This document shows positions 25,326 to 32,633 of a stretch of 44,657 nucleotides of DNA, in pieces; positions within the stretch are counted from its first letter, which is position 1; every line of letters starts with the position of its first letter. This DNA is from Clostridia bacterium (GTDB lineage: Bacteria > Bacillota > Clostridia > Oscillospirales > CAG-272). Under the pieces are notes generated by a model. The model did no database searches, was not told the DNA's origin, and saw only the letters and a list, made by a program, of their open reading frames with translations. The position numbers and the translations under genes were made by a program. The stretch lies in assembly GCA_017622085.1 (NCBI GenBank), contig JAGARU010000055.1:1-44657 (forward strand). Reading direction: 5' to 3'.

Positions 25326-27059
25326 ATGGAAATAAAATTGGGAGATCTTGTTTTTCGTTCGGAGACGAAGTGCGCCTTGAAGGCCGAAACGCTTTGCACG
25401 ATGCGTGAGGGCGAGGTCAGCGAATATCGCTTGCGTCTTGTGTTCCCCGAGGCAGTAATGCCCACTGCGTACCGACTGATTTGGGAAGAGCCCCAGATCG
25501 ACGAGCTTGGCTTCTGGCCGCCCTCGTCCGGACATTGGCCCAACCTGCGTCCCGATTGGTCCATGAGCAGTGCGCATAGCCGCACGGCCAGCGGAATGCC
25601 CTTGGCCTGCATTTACAATAAGCAGAACGTCAACCGTTTGACGGTTGCCCTGTCCGACCCGGCCAACCCCACGGTTCTTTCGGCCGGCGTGGTGGAGGAG
25701 ACGGGAAGCCTGCGCCTGTGCGTGGAGCTGTTTGCCCAGTCCTGCGCCCCCATGGAATCCTATGAGATCACGATCCGCATGGACCGCCGCCCCGTGCCCT
25801 TCTACGATGCGGTTGTTTCCGTTCGCGATTGGTGGCGGTCCATCGGCTATCAGGAGACCTACGTGCCCGATGCGGCCAAAATGCCCGTGTATTCCACATG
25901 GTACAGCTTCCATCAGTATACGTATCCCGAGGAGATCATTGCCGAGTGCACCGTGGCAAAAGCCATGGGCATGGATACCGTGATCGTGGACGACGGCTGG
26001 CAGACGGACGATAATTCCCGCGGATACGCCTTCTGCGGCGACTGGCGGATCTGCGGCACGAAGATCCCCTCCATGAAGGACTTTGTGGATCGGATCCATG
26101 CTCTTGGTATAAAGTTTATGATCTGGTTCTCCGTGCCATTCGTTGGCTTTGAGAGCGAGAATTATGAGCGGTTCAAGGGTAAATATTTGTTCTCCCGTTC
26201 TTGGTCCCGCGCATCCATTCTTGACCCCCGTTTCCCCGAGGTGAGAGAATTCCTTGTGGATACCTACTGCTCCTACGTGGAGGAGTACGGCTGGGACGGA
26301 CTTAAATTGGACTTCATCGACAGCTTCCGTCTGGCCGAGGAAAGCCCCGTGGATTATGAGCATATGGATACGGCTTCCGTGGAGGAGGCGGTAGAAAAGC
26401 TCCTTGCGGAGGCCACGGCACGGCTGAAAGCCATCAACCCTGAATTTATGATCGAGTTCCGCGAGAGCTACGTGGGCCCCATCGTTGCAAGATACGGAAC
26501 TATGTTCCGCGTAACGGACTGCCCCAACGACCCCTTTGTGAACCGTGTGGATTCAGTTGCCCTTCGCCTGACCTCCGGTAGCATCGCCGTCCACAGCGAT
26601 ATGATCATGTGGAACGACAACGAAAAGAACGAGGCGGTGCTGTATCAGCTGCTGGCGTCGCTCTTCACCGTTCCCCAGATCTCCGTTCGCTTCGGTAGGA
26701 TCACCGAGGATCATAAGAAGATCCTTTCGAACTTCCTTTCCTTCTGGCGCGCTCATCGGGATACCCTTGTAAACGGTAAGATCGAAGCAACCGACGCAGA
26801 GGCCAACTACTCTTCCGTTACTGCGCGGGGCAAGGGCGAGAGCATCACCGTGCTTCACCAAAGCATCGTCGCCCCCGTTGGCGATGGGGTAACGTACCTC
26901 TTTAACGCCACGGGCAAGGATTGCATTTACGTAGAGACGGAAAACGGTAGCCTTTGCGAGCTGTATGACCTGCTTGGCAACAAATATCGGGAGATCGCCC
27001 TCCCCAAAGGCCTGTCCAAGATCAATTTGATGAATTGCGGCATGGCGAAGATTCACTAA
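25326..27059 (+). CDS. Alpha-galactosidase-like glycoside hydrolase, GH36 clan
   Basis: A 577-residue enzyme expected to cleave terminal alpha-galactosides. A beta-rich N-terminal domain (about 1-175) precedes a TIM barrel with VDDGWQ (221-226), the nucleophile Asp329 in GLKLDF and the acid/base Asp398 in RVTDCPND. The ATG at 25326 is preceded by GGAGGT. It is shorter than classical GH36 enzymes (about 730 residues), and no signal peptide is seen, so it works in the cytoplasm. It is a single-gene unit between its own promoter and terminator, with no transporter next to it. Confidence 0.87.
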   Translation: MEIKLGDLVFRSETKCALKAETLCTMREGEVSEYRLRLVFPEAVMPTAYRLIWEEPQIDELGFWPPSSGHWPNLRPDWSMSSAHSRTASGMPLACIYNKQNVNRLTVALSDPANPTVLSAGVVEETGSLRLCVELFAQSCAPMESYEITIRMDRRPVPFYDAVVSVRDWWRSIGYQETYVPDAAKMPVYSTWYSFHQYTYPEEIIAECTVAKAMGMDTVIVDDGWQTDDNSRGYAFCGDWRICGTKIPSMKDFVDRIHALGIKFMIWFSVPFVGFESENYERFKGKYLFSRSWSRASILDPRFPEVREFLVDTYCSYVEEYGWDGLKLDFIDSFRLAEESPVDYEHMDTASVEEAVEKLLAEATARLKAINPEFMIEFRESYVGPIVARYGTMFRVTDCPNDPFVNRVDSVALRLTSGSIAVHSDMIMWNDNEKNEAVLYQLLASLFTVPQISVRFGRITEDHKKILSNFLSFWRAHRDTLVNGKIEATDAEANYSSVTARGKGESITVLHQSIVAPVGDGVTYLFNATGKDCIYVETENGSLCELYDLLGNKYREIALPKGLSKINLMNCGMAKIH

Positions 27060-27069
27060 AGCATCATTC

Positions 27070-27110
27070 AAAGCCTCGGCTGGGAGCACCTTGCCGAGGC
27101 TTTCTTTTCT
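27070..27110 (+). terminator. Terminator of the alpha-galactosidase gene
   Basis: AAAGCCTCGGC pairs with GCCGAGGCTTT, followed by CTTTTCTTT. Confidence 0.85.
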
Positions 27111-27157
27111 TTCAAAATAATTAACCTGCGGTTAAGCCGCAGTTGCCTACGCGCCGC

Positions 27158-27207
27158 TTGTAAATTCGCGCGGGCGTGGTACAATAGAATCGGAAACGGG
27201 CCCGTTT
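27158..27207 (+). promoter_or_regulatory. Promoter and candidate operator of the third XRE gene
   Basis: TTGTAA, 16 bases, TACAAT (27180-27185) with TGG ahead. AAACGGGCCCGTTT, a perfect 14-base palindrome, lies eight bases past the -10 at 27194-27207. Confidence 0.7.
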
Positions 27208-27231
27208 ACCTCACTCAAAAGGAGATTCTGA

Positions 27232-28299
27232 ATGGAACTGAACATTGGTATGAACATTAAGCGTCTGCGCCTGGCCAAAGGGATGACGCAGGAGCAGCTT
27301 GCGGAGCTTTTAACGATCTCAACGGCGGCGGTTAGTAAATGGGAGGCCCGAAATACCTATCCCGATATTACGATGCTGTTTCCCCTTGCGGAAATTTTCG
27401 GCGTGACGGTGGACGAGCTGTTGGGATACGACGAGGCTAAGGCCAAGGCGGATATCGACAAAATTCTTGCCCGATACCAGCAGCTGTACGTGGAGGGGCG
27501 TTTTGACGAGGGCAGGGAACTGATTGCCGGCGCACGAAAGAAATACCCTCACGATTACCGCATCATGAACAAGTATATGTGGGATCGGGCGGGTGGAAGC
27601 GCGGGAAACGATGCCGAAACTCTGCTTACGCACAGAGAGGAGCTCTCCCAGATCTGCGATTGCATTTTGGAGGGCTGTACCAGGGACGATTTGCGGGCGG
27701 AGGCGATCCATATGAAGGCCAAGCTCCTGCACGCCGCCGGCGATACGGAGGCGGCGCTTGCCATCCTTTCCACGCTCCCTGCATGGCATGCGCCCATCGT
27801 CAAGGAGAAGCTGTTCGGCCGAGATACGGCGGAGTACCGTTATTGGAACAAGCGAAACTGTTATGGCCTTCTGGATGCGATGTCGGTTAAGCTGGCAAGG
27901 ATCCTGCGGTTTGATCCTACTCTTACCGTGGCGGAAAAGATTGCACGGCTGGAGCCCATGGCCGAGGCCTTGGGAGAGCTGAGCTTGCGGGAGGATCTTG
28001 CATGCTTCTGCATTGGCGAGGAGTCCGTCTACGCTATTTTGGCGGGCATGCTTACGGCGGATAACGCACCCATTGGAGACGTGATCCGCCTTAGAGAAAA
28101 GCAGCTTGCCGCCATGAAGCGCATGATGGCCTTGGCCAAAACGGATGACGTCCTCAGAGAGCAGATCCAAGCGACCTACAAGACGGAGGATCTGGTTGCA
28201 TGGCAAGTGAATCGCCTGTTGCACTCCCCTCATCCCCAGTTTGCCAAGCTCCGGGAGAACCCGGAATATCGGACCATGCTCCATAACTGGGCGAAATAA
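27232..28299 (+). CDS. XRE-family regulator with long helical C-terminal domain
   Basis: A 355-residue regulator with a helix-turn-helix at about 6-62 (MTQEQLAELLTISTAAVSKWE) followed by a 290-residue helical region resembling tetratricopeptide-type sensor domains. AAGGAG precedes the ATG at good spacing. The architecture matches the regulator at 16455-17528, so the two are probably paralogues. The large palindrome at its transcription start suggests self-repression. The signal is unknown. Confidence 0.87.
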   Translation: MELNIGMNIKRLRLAKGMTQEQLAELLTISTAAVSKWEARNTYPDITMLFPLAEIFGVTVDELLGYDEAKAKADIDKILARYQQLYVEGRFDEGRELIAGARKKYPHDYRIMNKYMWDRAGGSAGNDAETLLTHREELSQICDCILEGCTRDDLRAEAIHMKAKLLHAAGDTEAALAILSTLPAWHAPIVKEKLFGRDTAEYRYWNKRNCYGLLDAMSVKLARILRFDPTLTVAEKIARLEPMAEALGELSLREDLACFCIGEESVYAILAGMLTADNAPIGDVIRLREKQLAAMKRMMALAKTDDVLREQIQATYKTEDLVAWQVNRLLHSPHPQFAKLRENPEYRTMLHNWAK

Positions 28300-28304
28300 A
28301 CAAA

Positions 28305-28338
28305 ACGACCTATGATTGCGATCATAGGTCGTCTTTTT
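28305..28338 (+). terminator. Terminator of the third XRE gene
   Basis: ACGACCTATGAT pairs with ATCATAGGTCGT around TGCG, followed by CTTTTTG. Confidence 0.88.
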
Positions 28339-28389
28339 GATCGTTTTGCTGTGCCGAACCTCTGCCAGGAGAACTGTCAATGAAGAAAA

Positions 28390-28442
28390 CAATCCCTCCG
28401 GCAACCGACAAGCGGCTGCCACCTTCCTTTGCACAAGAGGGC
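28390..28442 (-). repeat. Bipartite hairpin repeat, copy 2
   Basis: Read on the minus strand it runs GCCCTCTTG..AAGGAAGG, then TGGCAGCC..GGTTGCC, then GGAGGGATTG, the same order of modules as the other copies. It lies in the gene-free stretch between the third XRE gene and the DUF559 gene. Confidence 0.65.
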
Positions 28443-28447
28443 TAAGG

Positions 28448-28538
28448 AGCGTTGCTACCTTTGAGGCAGTAGAGCAATACGGCAAGCACCCTCGGGGGCA
28501 TTTCACAAGCTACTGGCACAACCAGTGACTATGATTTT
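28448..28538 (+). repeat. Hairpin array related to that at 1-139
   Basis: A TTGCT..AGCAA stem is followed by GGGGGC, CACAAGC and the hairpin ACTGG-CACAA-CCAGT (28512-28526). The last 33 bases align with 109-141 at about 21 positions; nearly all differences are transitions, and the stem is kept. Confidence 0.5.
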
Positions 28539-28954
28539 TGCTTTGGTGCACCGTCCTCCGAGGCTCCCTCTGACGAGGGAGCTGTCACCGAAGGTGACTG
28601 AGGGAGAGAATTTTTAACGATCCGATCAATATATTCACATACACCGTGGAATCTTCGGTCAACATCTAGATTGCTAATTCTTATTACTGTTAAGTTCATG
28701 GATTGTAAGTCATTTGTTCGCAGCTCGTCTTTTATCTCCTGCTCCGGTGCGCAGTGCCCGCTGCCATCAAGCTCGAGGATTAATCTCGCTTTCGCGCAGT
28801 AAAAGTCTGCGATATAATTGCCGATTGCTTTTTGCCTTTGAAAGCGCACCGGATAGTTACGCAAAAACCCATGCCATAGCTTCCGTTCCCAAGGAGTCAT
28901 GTTTTTTCTCAACATTTTTGCCAGAGGAATATTTTCTCTGTTGTACTCTTTCAT
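28529..28954 (-). CDS. DUF559 endonuclease-like protein framed by inverted repeats
   Basis: A 141-residue protein of the DUF559 family, related in fold to Vsr and other PD-(D/E)xK nucleases. The putative active site is Asp50 in YIADFYC with ELDGSGH (Glu61, Asp63, His67). The ATG at 28954 is chosen because GGAGGGAG lies just ahead; a TTG at 28972 would lie inside the repeat. That ribosome site belongs to the repeat copy at 28955-29012. The last 26 residues (PQSPSVTAPSSEGA and on) are encoded by the opposite repeat copy at 28561-28612. So start signal and tail both come from the repeat, suggesting one unit. The substrate is unknown. Confidence 0.82.
   Translation of the reverse strand: MKEYNRENIPLAKMLRKNMTPWERKLWHGFLRNYPVRFQRQKAIGNYIADFYCAKARLILELDGSGHCAPEQEIKDELRTNDLQSMNLTVIRISNLDVDRRFHGVCEYIDRIVKNSLPQSPSVTAPSSEGASEDGAPKQKS
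28561..28612 (+). repeat. Bipartite hairpin repeat, copy 3 (inside the DUF559 3' end)
   Basis: GCTCCCTC-TGAC-GAGGGAGC, then GTCACC-GAA-GGTGAC, then GAGGGAGAG. It is inverted relative to copy 4 and is translated as the tail of the DUF559 protein. Confidence 0.8.
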
Positions 28955-29012
28955 CCTCTCTCCCTCCGTCAAAAATCAAAGATTTTTGCCACCTCCCTCG
29001 TCAGAGGGAGGC
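28955..29012 (-). repeat. Bipartite hairpin repeat, copy 4 (upstream of DUF559)
   Basis: On the minus strand: CCTCCCTC-TGAC-GAGGGAGG, then CAAAAATC-TTT-GATTTTTG, then ACGGAGGGAGAG. Its end provides the ribosome site of the DUF559 gene. Confidence 0.8.
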
Positions 29013-29063
29013 ATAGCGGCGGTGTGAACTTGCGCCTTACGTGCTGTGGTAACAGCGTGGCCT

Positions 29064-29606
29064 TTACTCGTTGAACATTTGGAATTGGTCGATATCATTT
29101 ACGCTAACTTCCTTGTACCAATTCAATAAATCAGTATACGTCCCTCTAAAATGATAACTGGTACCCCTTTTATTTTCGCTCACGATTGAGAGCCCCAATT
29201 TGCCGAGAATACCGATTGATTTTATGTTTTCTTTCCTGGCATATGCTTCAACAACGTCAACATTCTCTTGGATGTTATCAAGAACGAATCCATAAAAACG
29301 CTCGAAAATATTATATTTTCCTTGAAACGATTTTTTAATCTGTATTTCTCCCATGAAAAATACATTATTTTGAACTGTGTATTGAAAATATCCTACAATT
29401 TCGTGCGTTTCTCTTTGAATGCCGATAATCATACGTTCATTCTTGTTTTTCAGTGTTTCTTTGTTCGCATCAAGCCAACACAAATAATCATTCTTGCGAT
29501 CATTTCCGGTGGGTGCAATCTGATTCATATTATCATATAGAATTGAAAATAGGAGATCCGCGTATTGCCCGAACTCATCCTGCCTTAGAAAATGAAAATC
29601 AATCAT
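29064..29606 (-). CDS. GNAT-like acetyltransferase
   Basis: A 180-residue protein with the layout of a GNAT acetyltransferase: EIVGYFQYTV as beta-4, FFMGEIQIKKSFQGK as the acetyl-CoA region and VVEAYARKENIKSIGILGKLG as the end of the fold. The classic RxxGxG loop is not clear. It is AT-rich compared with neighbours, suggesting transfer. GGAG precedes the ATG and it has its own promoter at 29649-29677. The acceptor is unknown. Confidence 0.65.
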   Translation of the reverse strand: MIDFHFLRQDEFGQYADLLFSILYDNMNQIAPTGNDRKNDYLCWLDANKETLKNKNERMIIGIQRETHEIVGYFQYTVQNNVFFMGEIQIKKSFQGKYNIFERFYGFVLDNIQENVDVVEAYARKENIKSIGILGKLGLSIVSENKRGTSYHFRGTYTDLLNWYKEVSVNDIDQFQMFNE

Positions 29607-29648
29607 AGTATTCTCCGTTAATTTTGGACTTGGTGAACGGCTGCTTAT

Positions 29649-29677
29649 ATTCTATCATATGGGAGCCATAAAAACAA
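29649..29677 (-). promoter_or_regulatory. Promoter of the GNAT-like gene
   Basis: TTGTTT, 17 bases, TAGAAT with TGA ahead. Its -35 lies in the T run of the terminator at 29671-29712. Confidence 0.6.
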
Positions 29678-29712
29678 GAACAGTCCCGGCAGAGAACATA
29701 CCGCCGGGACTG
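29671..29712 (-). terminator. Terminator behind the gdhA 3' fragment
   Basis: CAGTCCCGGC pairs with GCCGGGACTG (29681-29712), followed on the minus strand by TTCTTGTTTT. It is the only typical terminator downstream of gdhA on this strand and may be the original one. Confidence 0.8.
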
Positions 29713-29731
29713 AAAATGCTTTATATAAGAA

Positions 29732-29780
29732 TTAAACGCAGCCCTGCGCCTTCATAGCCTCGGCAACCTTGATGAAGCCT
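29732..29780 (-). pseudogene. Duplicated 3' end of gdhA
   Basis: These 49 bases match the end of gdhA (30474-30522) at 47 positions and encode the same last 15 residues (GFIKVAEAMKAQGCV) plus a TAA stop. The two differences are synonymous third-position changes (GGT/GGC, GTA/GTT). Similarity stops abruptly at both ends. The orphan gene's stop lies six bases upstream. It looks like the scar of an insertion or recombination at the gdhA 3' end. Confidence 0.85.
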
Positions 29781-29786
29781 TCTGTT

Positions 29787-30254
29787 CTACTGTAAGCGAT
29801 GCTCGTCCCATAATTGATCCAAAGCCTCGTATACCTTGGTCAGAAGCTCTTCGTCATCGGTCACGCGGTGGCCGAGCTCCAATAAATCAACGGCTAATTC
29901 ACGGGGAATAAGACCGATGGGATATTCCTCCCACGTCAAGGCGATGGATCGCAGTATCAAAATGATATCTTGCAGAGTATGATTTCCCTCATAAGAAGAT
30001 AAATTGAACGCATTCAAGCATAGATAGGATAAGTGTTTTGCGTCTTGCACCCATATCATATACTCGGACTCGTCTTCCGGACAAGCGGTAGTCAAATGAG
30101 AAACAAGTGAGGAGAAATGATCTTGAAAGGATTTATCGGCTTGCTGTCGCAAAAAATCATACTGAGTATTTTTGCGGTAAAGCATAATACCTAAAACCAC
30201 ATTGAGAATGAGTGATAGGCAAATAATAGCGGATAGTACTTTTTTCTTATTCAT
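29787..30254 (-). CDS. Membrane-anchored protein of unknown function
   Basis: A 155-residue protein with one N-terminal membrane helix (residues about 6-24, LSAIICLSLILNVVLGIML) and a helical, acidic soluble part with conserved-looking tryptophans. The ATG at 30254 follows AAAGGGG. It lies between the two copies of the gdhA 3' end and has its own promoter at 30313-30341, so it seems to have arrived with the inserted segment. I recognise no family. Confidence 0.7.
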   Translation of the reverse strand: MNKKKVLSAIICLSLILNVVLGIMLYRKNTQYDFLRQQADKSFQDHFSSLVSHLTTACPEDESEYMIWVQDAKHLSYLCLNAFNLSSYEGNHTLQDIILILRSIALTWEEYPIGLIPRELAVDLLELGHRVTDDEELLTKVYEALDQLWDEHRLQ

Positions 30255-30312
30255 GAATTTCCCCTTTCTTTTATTTGTTCTATACGGAGCCGCGATTGGC
30301 TTCTTCAACTAT

Positions 30313-30341
30313 AGAATACCAAAAAATCAAATGGGAGTCAA
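30313..30341 (-). promoter_or_regulatory. Promoter of the orphan anchored protein gene
   Basis: TTGACT, 17 bases, TATTCT with TGG ahead. Confidence 0.7.
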
Positions 30342-30426
30342 TGATTGAAAAAATTTGTTTTTACTTTTGTACAATTGCATATTTTATGGATGATATTTGT
30401 CAAAAAGAAGGTTCTGATGTGCGTTT

Positions 30427-30460
30427 CGGGTGCTATCCTTCTTAGGAAGAATAGCACCCG
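30427..30460. other. Hairpin just downstream of gdhA
   Basis: CGGGTGCTAT pairs with ATAGCACCCG around an inner CTTC/GAAG stem. The T run follows only on the plus strand, so it is a poor terminator for gdhA but may protect its mRNA 3' end. Confidence 0.55.
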
Positions 30461-30473
30461 ATGTGTTTTAATA

Positions 30474-31820
30474 TTATACGCAACCCTGCGCCTTCATAGC
30501 CTCGGCAACCTTGATGAAGCCTGCGATGTTCGCGCCGGCAACCAGGTCGTCGCCAAGACCGTAGTCGTTGGCAGCCTTTACGGAGTTTGCAAAGATGTTC
30601 TTCATGATCATCTTCAGCTTCTCGTCAACCTCTTCTGCGGTCCAGCTGTAACGCATGGAGTTCTGGCTCATCTCAAGGCCGGATACGGAAACGCCGCCGG
30701 CGTTAACTGCCTTGGAGGGAGCAACGATTACGCTATTGGCCTTCAGGTATGCAACGGCCTCATTGGTGGTGGGCATGTTGGAAACCTCAACGTAGTACTT
30801 TACGCCGTTTGCAACGATCTTCTCAGCCTCAGCCATGCCAACCTCGTTCTGGGTCGCGCAAGGCATAACCACGTCAACCTTAACGCCCCAAGGCTTTTCG
30901 CCTTTGAAGAAGGGAACGCCGAATTTGTCAGCGTAGTCCTCTACGCGGTTGCGGCAGGAAGCACGCATTTCAAGCATGTAGTTGATCTTTTCCTCGGTAG
31001 CAACACCGTCTGCATCGTAGATGTATCCGTCGGGACCGGAGATGGTAACAACCTTACCGCCAAGCTCATGGATCTTCTTAACGGCACCCCAAGCTACGTT
31101 ACCGAAGCCGGAGATGGCAAAGGTCTTGCCCTTGATGTCGTCCTTGAAGTGCTTGAGCATTTCAACGGTGTAGTAAACGGCACCGTAGCCGGTAGCTTCG
31201 GGACGGATGAGAGAACCGCCGTAGGGGATACCCTTACCGGTCAGCACGCCGGTAAACTCGTTCTTGAGTCTCTTGTACTGGCCGAACAGGTAACCAATCT
31301 CACGTGCGCCAACGCCAATGTCGCCGGCAGGAACGTCGGTGTCCGCACCGATGTGGCGGAACAGCTCAGTCATAAAGCTCTGGCAGAAGCGCATAACCTC
31401 AGCGTCGGACTTGCCCTGGGGGTCAAAGTCAGAGCCGCCCTTGCCGCCGCCCATGGGAAGGCTGGTGAGGGAGTTCTTGAAGGTCTGCTCAAAGCCAAGG
31501 AACTTCATGATGGAGGCGTTAACGGAGGGATGGAAACGAAGGCCTCCCTTGTAAGGACCGATGGCGGAGTTAAACTGAATGCGGAAGCCGCGGTTTACCT
31601 GGGTCTTGCCCTGGTCGTCTACCCACGGTACACGGAAGATGATCTGGCGCTCGGGCTCAACCATGCGCTCAACAACGCCGGCGGCAACCAGGTCGGGGCG
31701 GCGCTCGATTACGGGCTCGATGGTCTCAAGCACCTCGGTAACGGTCTGAATGAACTCAGGCTCGCCGGGATTTCTCTTGGCAACGGTTTCGAGTACGCTC
31801 TGCAAATATGCGTTTTTCAT
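30474..31820 (-). CDS. gdhA: Glutamate dehydrogenase
   Basis: A 448-residue hexameric-type enzyme interconverting 2-oxoglutarate plus ammonium with glutamate. The substrate lysine region PMGGGKGGSDFDP, the aspartate in DVPAGDIGVG and the nucleotide fold GFGNVAWG are visible. Cofactor (NAD or NADP) cannot be settled by eye. ATG at 31820 follows AAAGGAG. A full-consensus promoter and biased codons suggest high expression. Its 3' end is duplicated 742 bases downstream. Confidence 0.97.
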   Translation of the reverse strand: MKNAYLQSVLETVAKRNPGEPEFIQTVTEVLETIEPVIERRPDLVAAGVVERMVEPERQIIFRVPWVDDQGKTQVNRGFRIQFNSAIGPYKGGLRFHPSVNASIMKFLGFEQTFKNSLTSLPMGGGKGGSDFDPQGKSDAEVMRFCQSFMTELFRHIGADTDVPAGDIGVGAREIGYLFGQYKRLKNEFTGVLTGKGIPYGGSLIRPEATGYGAVYYTVEMLKHFKDDIKGKTFAISGFGNVAWGAVKKIHELGGKVVTISGPDGYIYDADGVATEEKINYMLEMRASCRNRVEDYADKFGVPFFKGEKPWGVKVDVVMPCATQNEVGMAEAEKIVANGVKYYVEVSNMPTTNEAVAYLKANSVIVAPSKAVNAGGVSVSGLEMSQNSMRYSWTAEEVDEKLKMIMKNIFANSVKAANDYGLGDDLVAGANIAGFIKVAEAMKAQGCV

Positions 31821-31919
31821 AATAAATAGCTCCTTTTTTTGACGTGGGAATCGGTGCAAGAAAGCGGCTTTCGTCACCGCCGAGGAGCAGAGGATCCACA
31901 GTCTTTTTAAATATACAAT

Positions 31920-31948
31920 ATTATATGCCCGTGAGCGAAATTTGTCAA
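31920..31948 (-). promoter_or_regulatory. Consensus promoter of gdhA
   Basis: TTGACA, 17 bases, TATAAT: both hexamers perfect. The leader to the ATG is about 90 bases and contains a GCGG/CCGC stem. Confidence 0.88.
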
Positions 31949-32000
31949 TAGTTTTTTTACCGTTTTAGCGTGGCAAAGTGATGTGCCGATGAGAAAAAAC

Positions 32001-32029
32001 TTGACTTCACCATAAGAAAATGGTAAACT
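32001..32029 (+). promoter_or_regulatory. Promoter of the YcxB-like gene
   Basis: TTGACT, 17 bases, TAAACT with TGG ahead. Confidence 0.75.
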
Positions 32030-32051
32030 GAAAAAGGAAAGGGGGGAGAGT

Positions 32052-32579
32052 ATGCCCATTCATAACAGCACAGTTTACAATAAGCGTGCCATGATGGCGT
32101 TTATCTTGTTTCAGGCGTTCAAGACCAGACGGATTCGTTTGGTCATTGCCGTTGTTCTTGGCGTGGTCGGCCTGTCGGTGTGTAGCTACGGTGTGTGGAT
32201 GAGCGGTGCCAATTCCGGTTATACGGCACTGGGAGCCGTGCTTTTGTGTTTGCTTGTTTTGCTGGCCTTCCGTTGGTTCATCGGCCCGTATCTTGCCTAT
32301 GGAAAAACGGTTCGTAGCTGGACAGTCACACTGAACTATGAATTTTACTCCCGCGATTTTGTGGCACGTTCGCCGCGTGTGGATGCCAAGCGTGACTCCG
32401 GCCTCCGCTATTCGGCTCTGGAATCGGTGCACGAGCGGAAGAATTACATCTACCTCTACGCCAACCCCACCAACGCCTTTATCGTGGACAAGTCCGCCTT
32501 TGGGGCAGGGGAGCTTGACAAATTCAAGTCGCTTCTCCGCCATGAGGTGGACGACAATCGACTTCATTTAAAAAAGTAA
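32052..32579 (+). CDS. YcxB-like membrane protein
   Basis: A 175-residue protein with two membrane helices (about 28-50 and 58-78) followed by a soluble beta-rich domain. The end, YSALESVHERKNYIYLYAN and AFIVDKSAF, matches the YcxB-like domain, whose role is unknown. GGAAAGGGGGGAGAG precedes the ATG. The PHP gene follows 54 bases later in the same direction, with a GGCGGCCA/TGGCCGCC hairpin (32587-32608) between that lacks a good T run. Confidence 0.75.
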   Translation: MPIHNSTVYNKRAMMAFILFQAFKTRRIRLVIAVVLGVVGLSVCSYGVWMSGANSGYTALGAVLLCLLVLLAFRWFIGPYLAYGKTVRSWTVTLNYEFYSRDFVARSPRVDAKRDSGLRYSALESVHERKNYIYLYANPTNAFIVDKSAFGAGELDKFKSLLRHEVDDNRLHLKK

Positions 32580-32633
32580 GGACCGCGGCGGCCAGATGCA
32601 TGGCCGCCCTTTCCGTAAGAAGGGAGCATCCCT

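Noticed and set aside
25206..29012. Repeats as a CRISPR array
   Set aside because: Copies are in both orientations, irregularly spaced over kilobases, and there are no cas genes.
30345..31829. 494-codon plus-strand frame opposite gdhA
   Set aside because: Shadow of gdhA caused by its biased codons.
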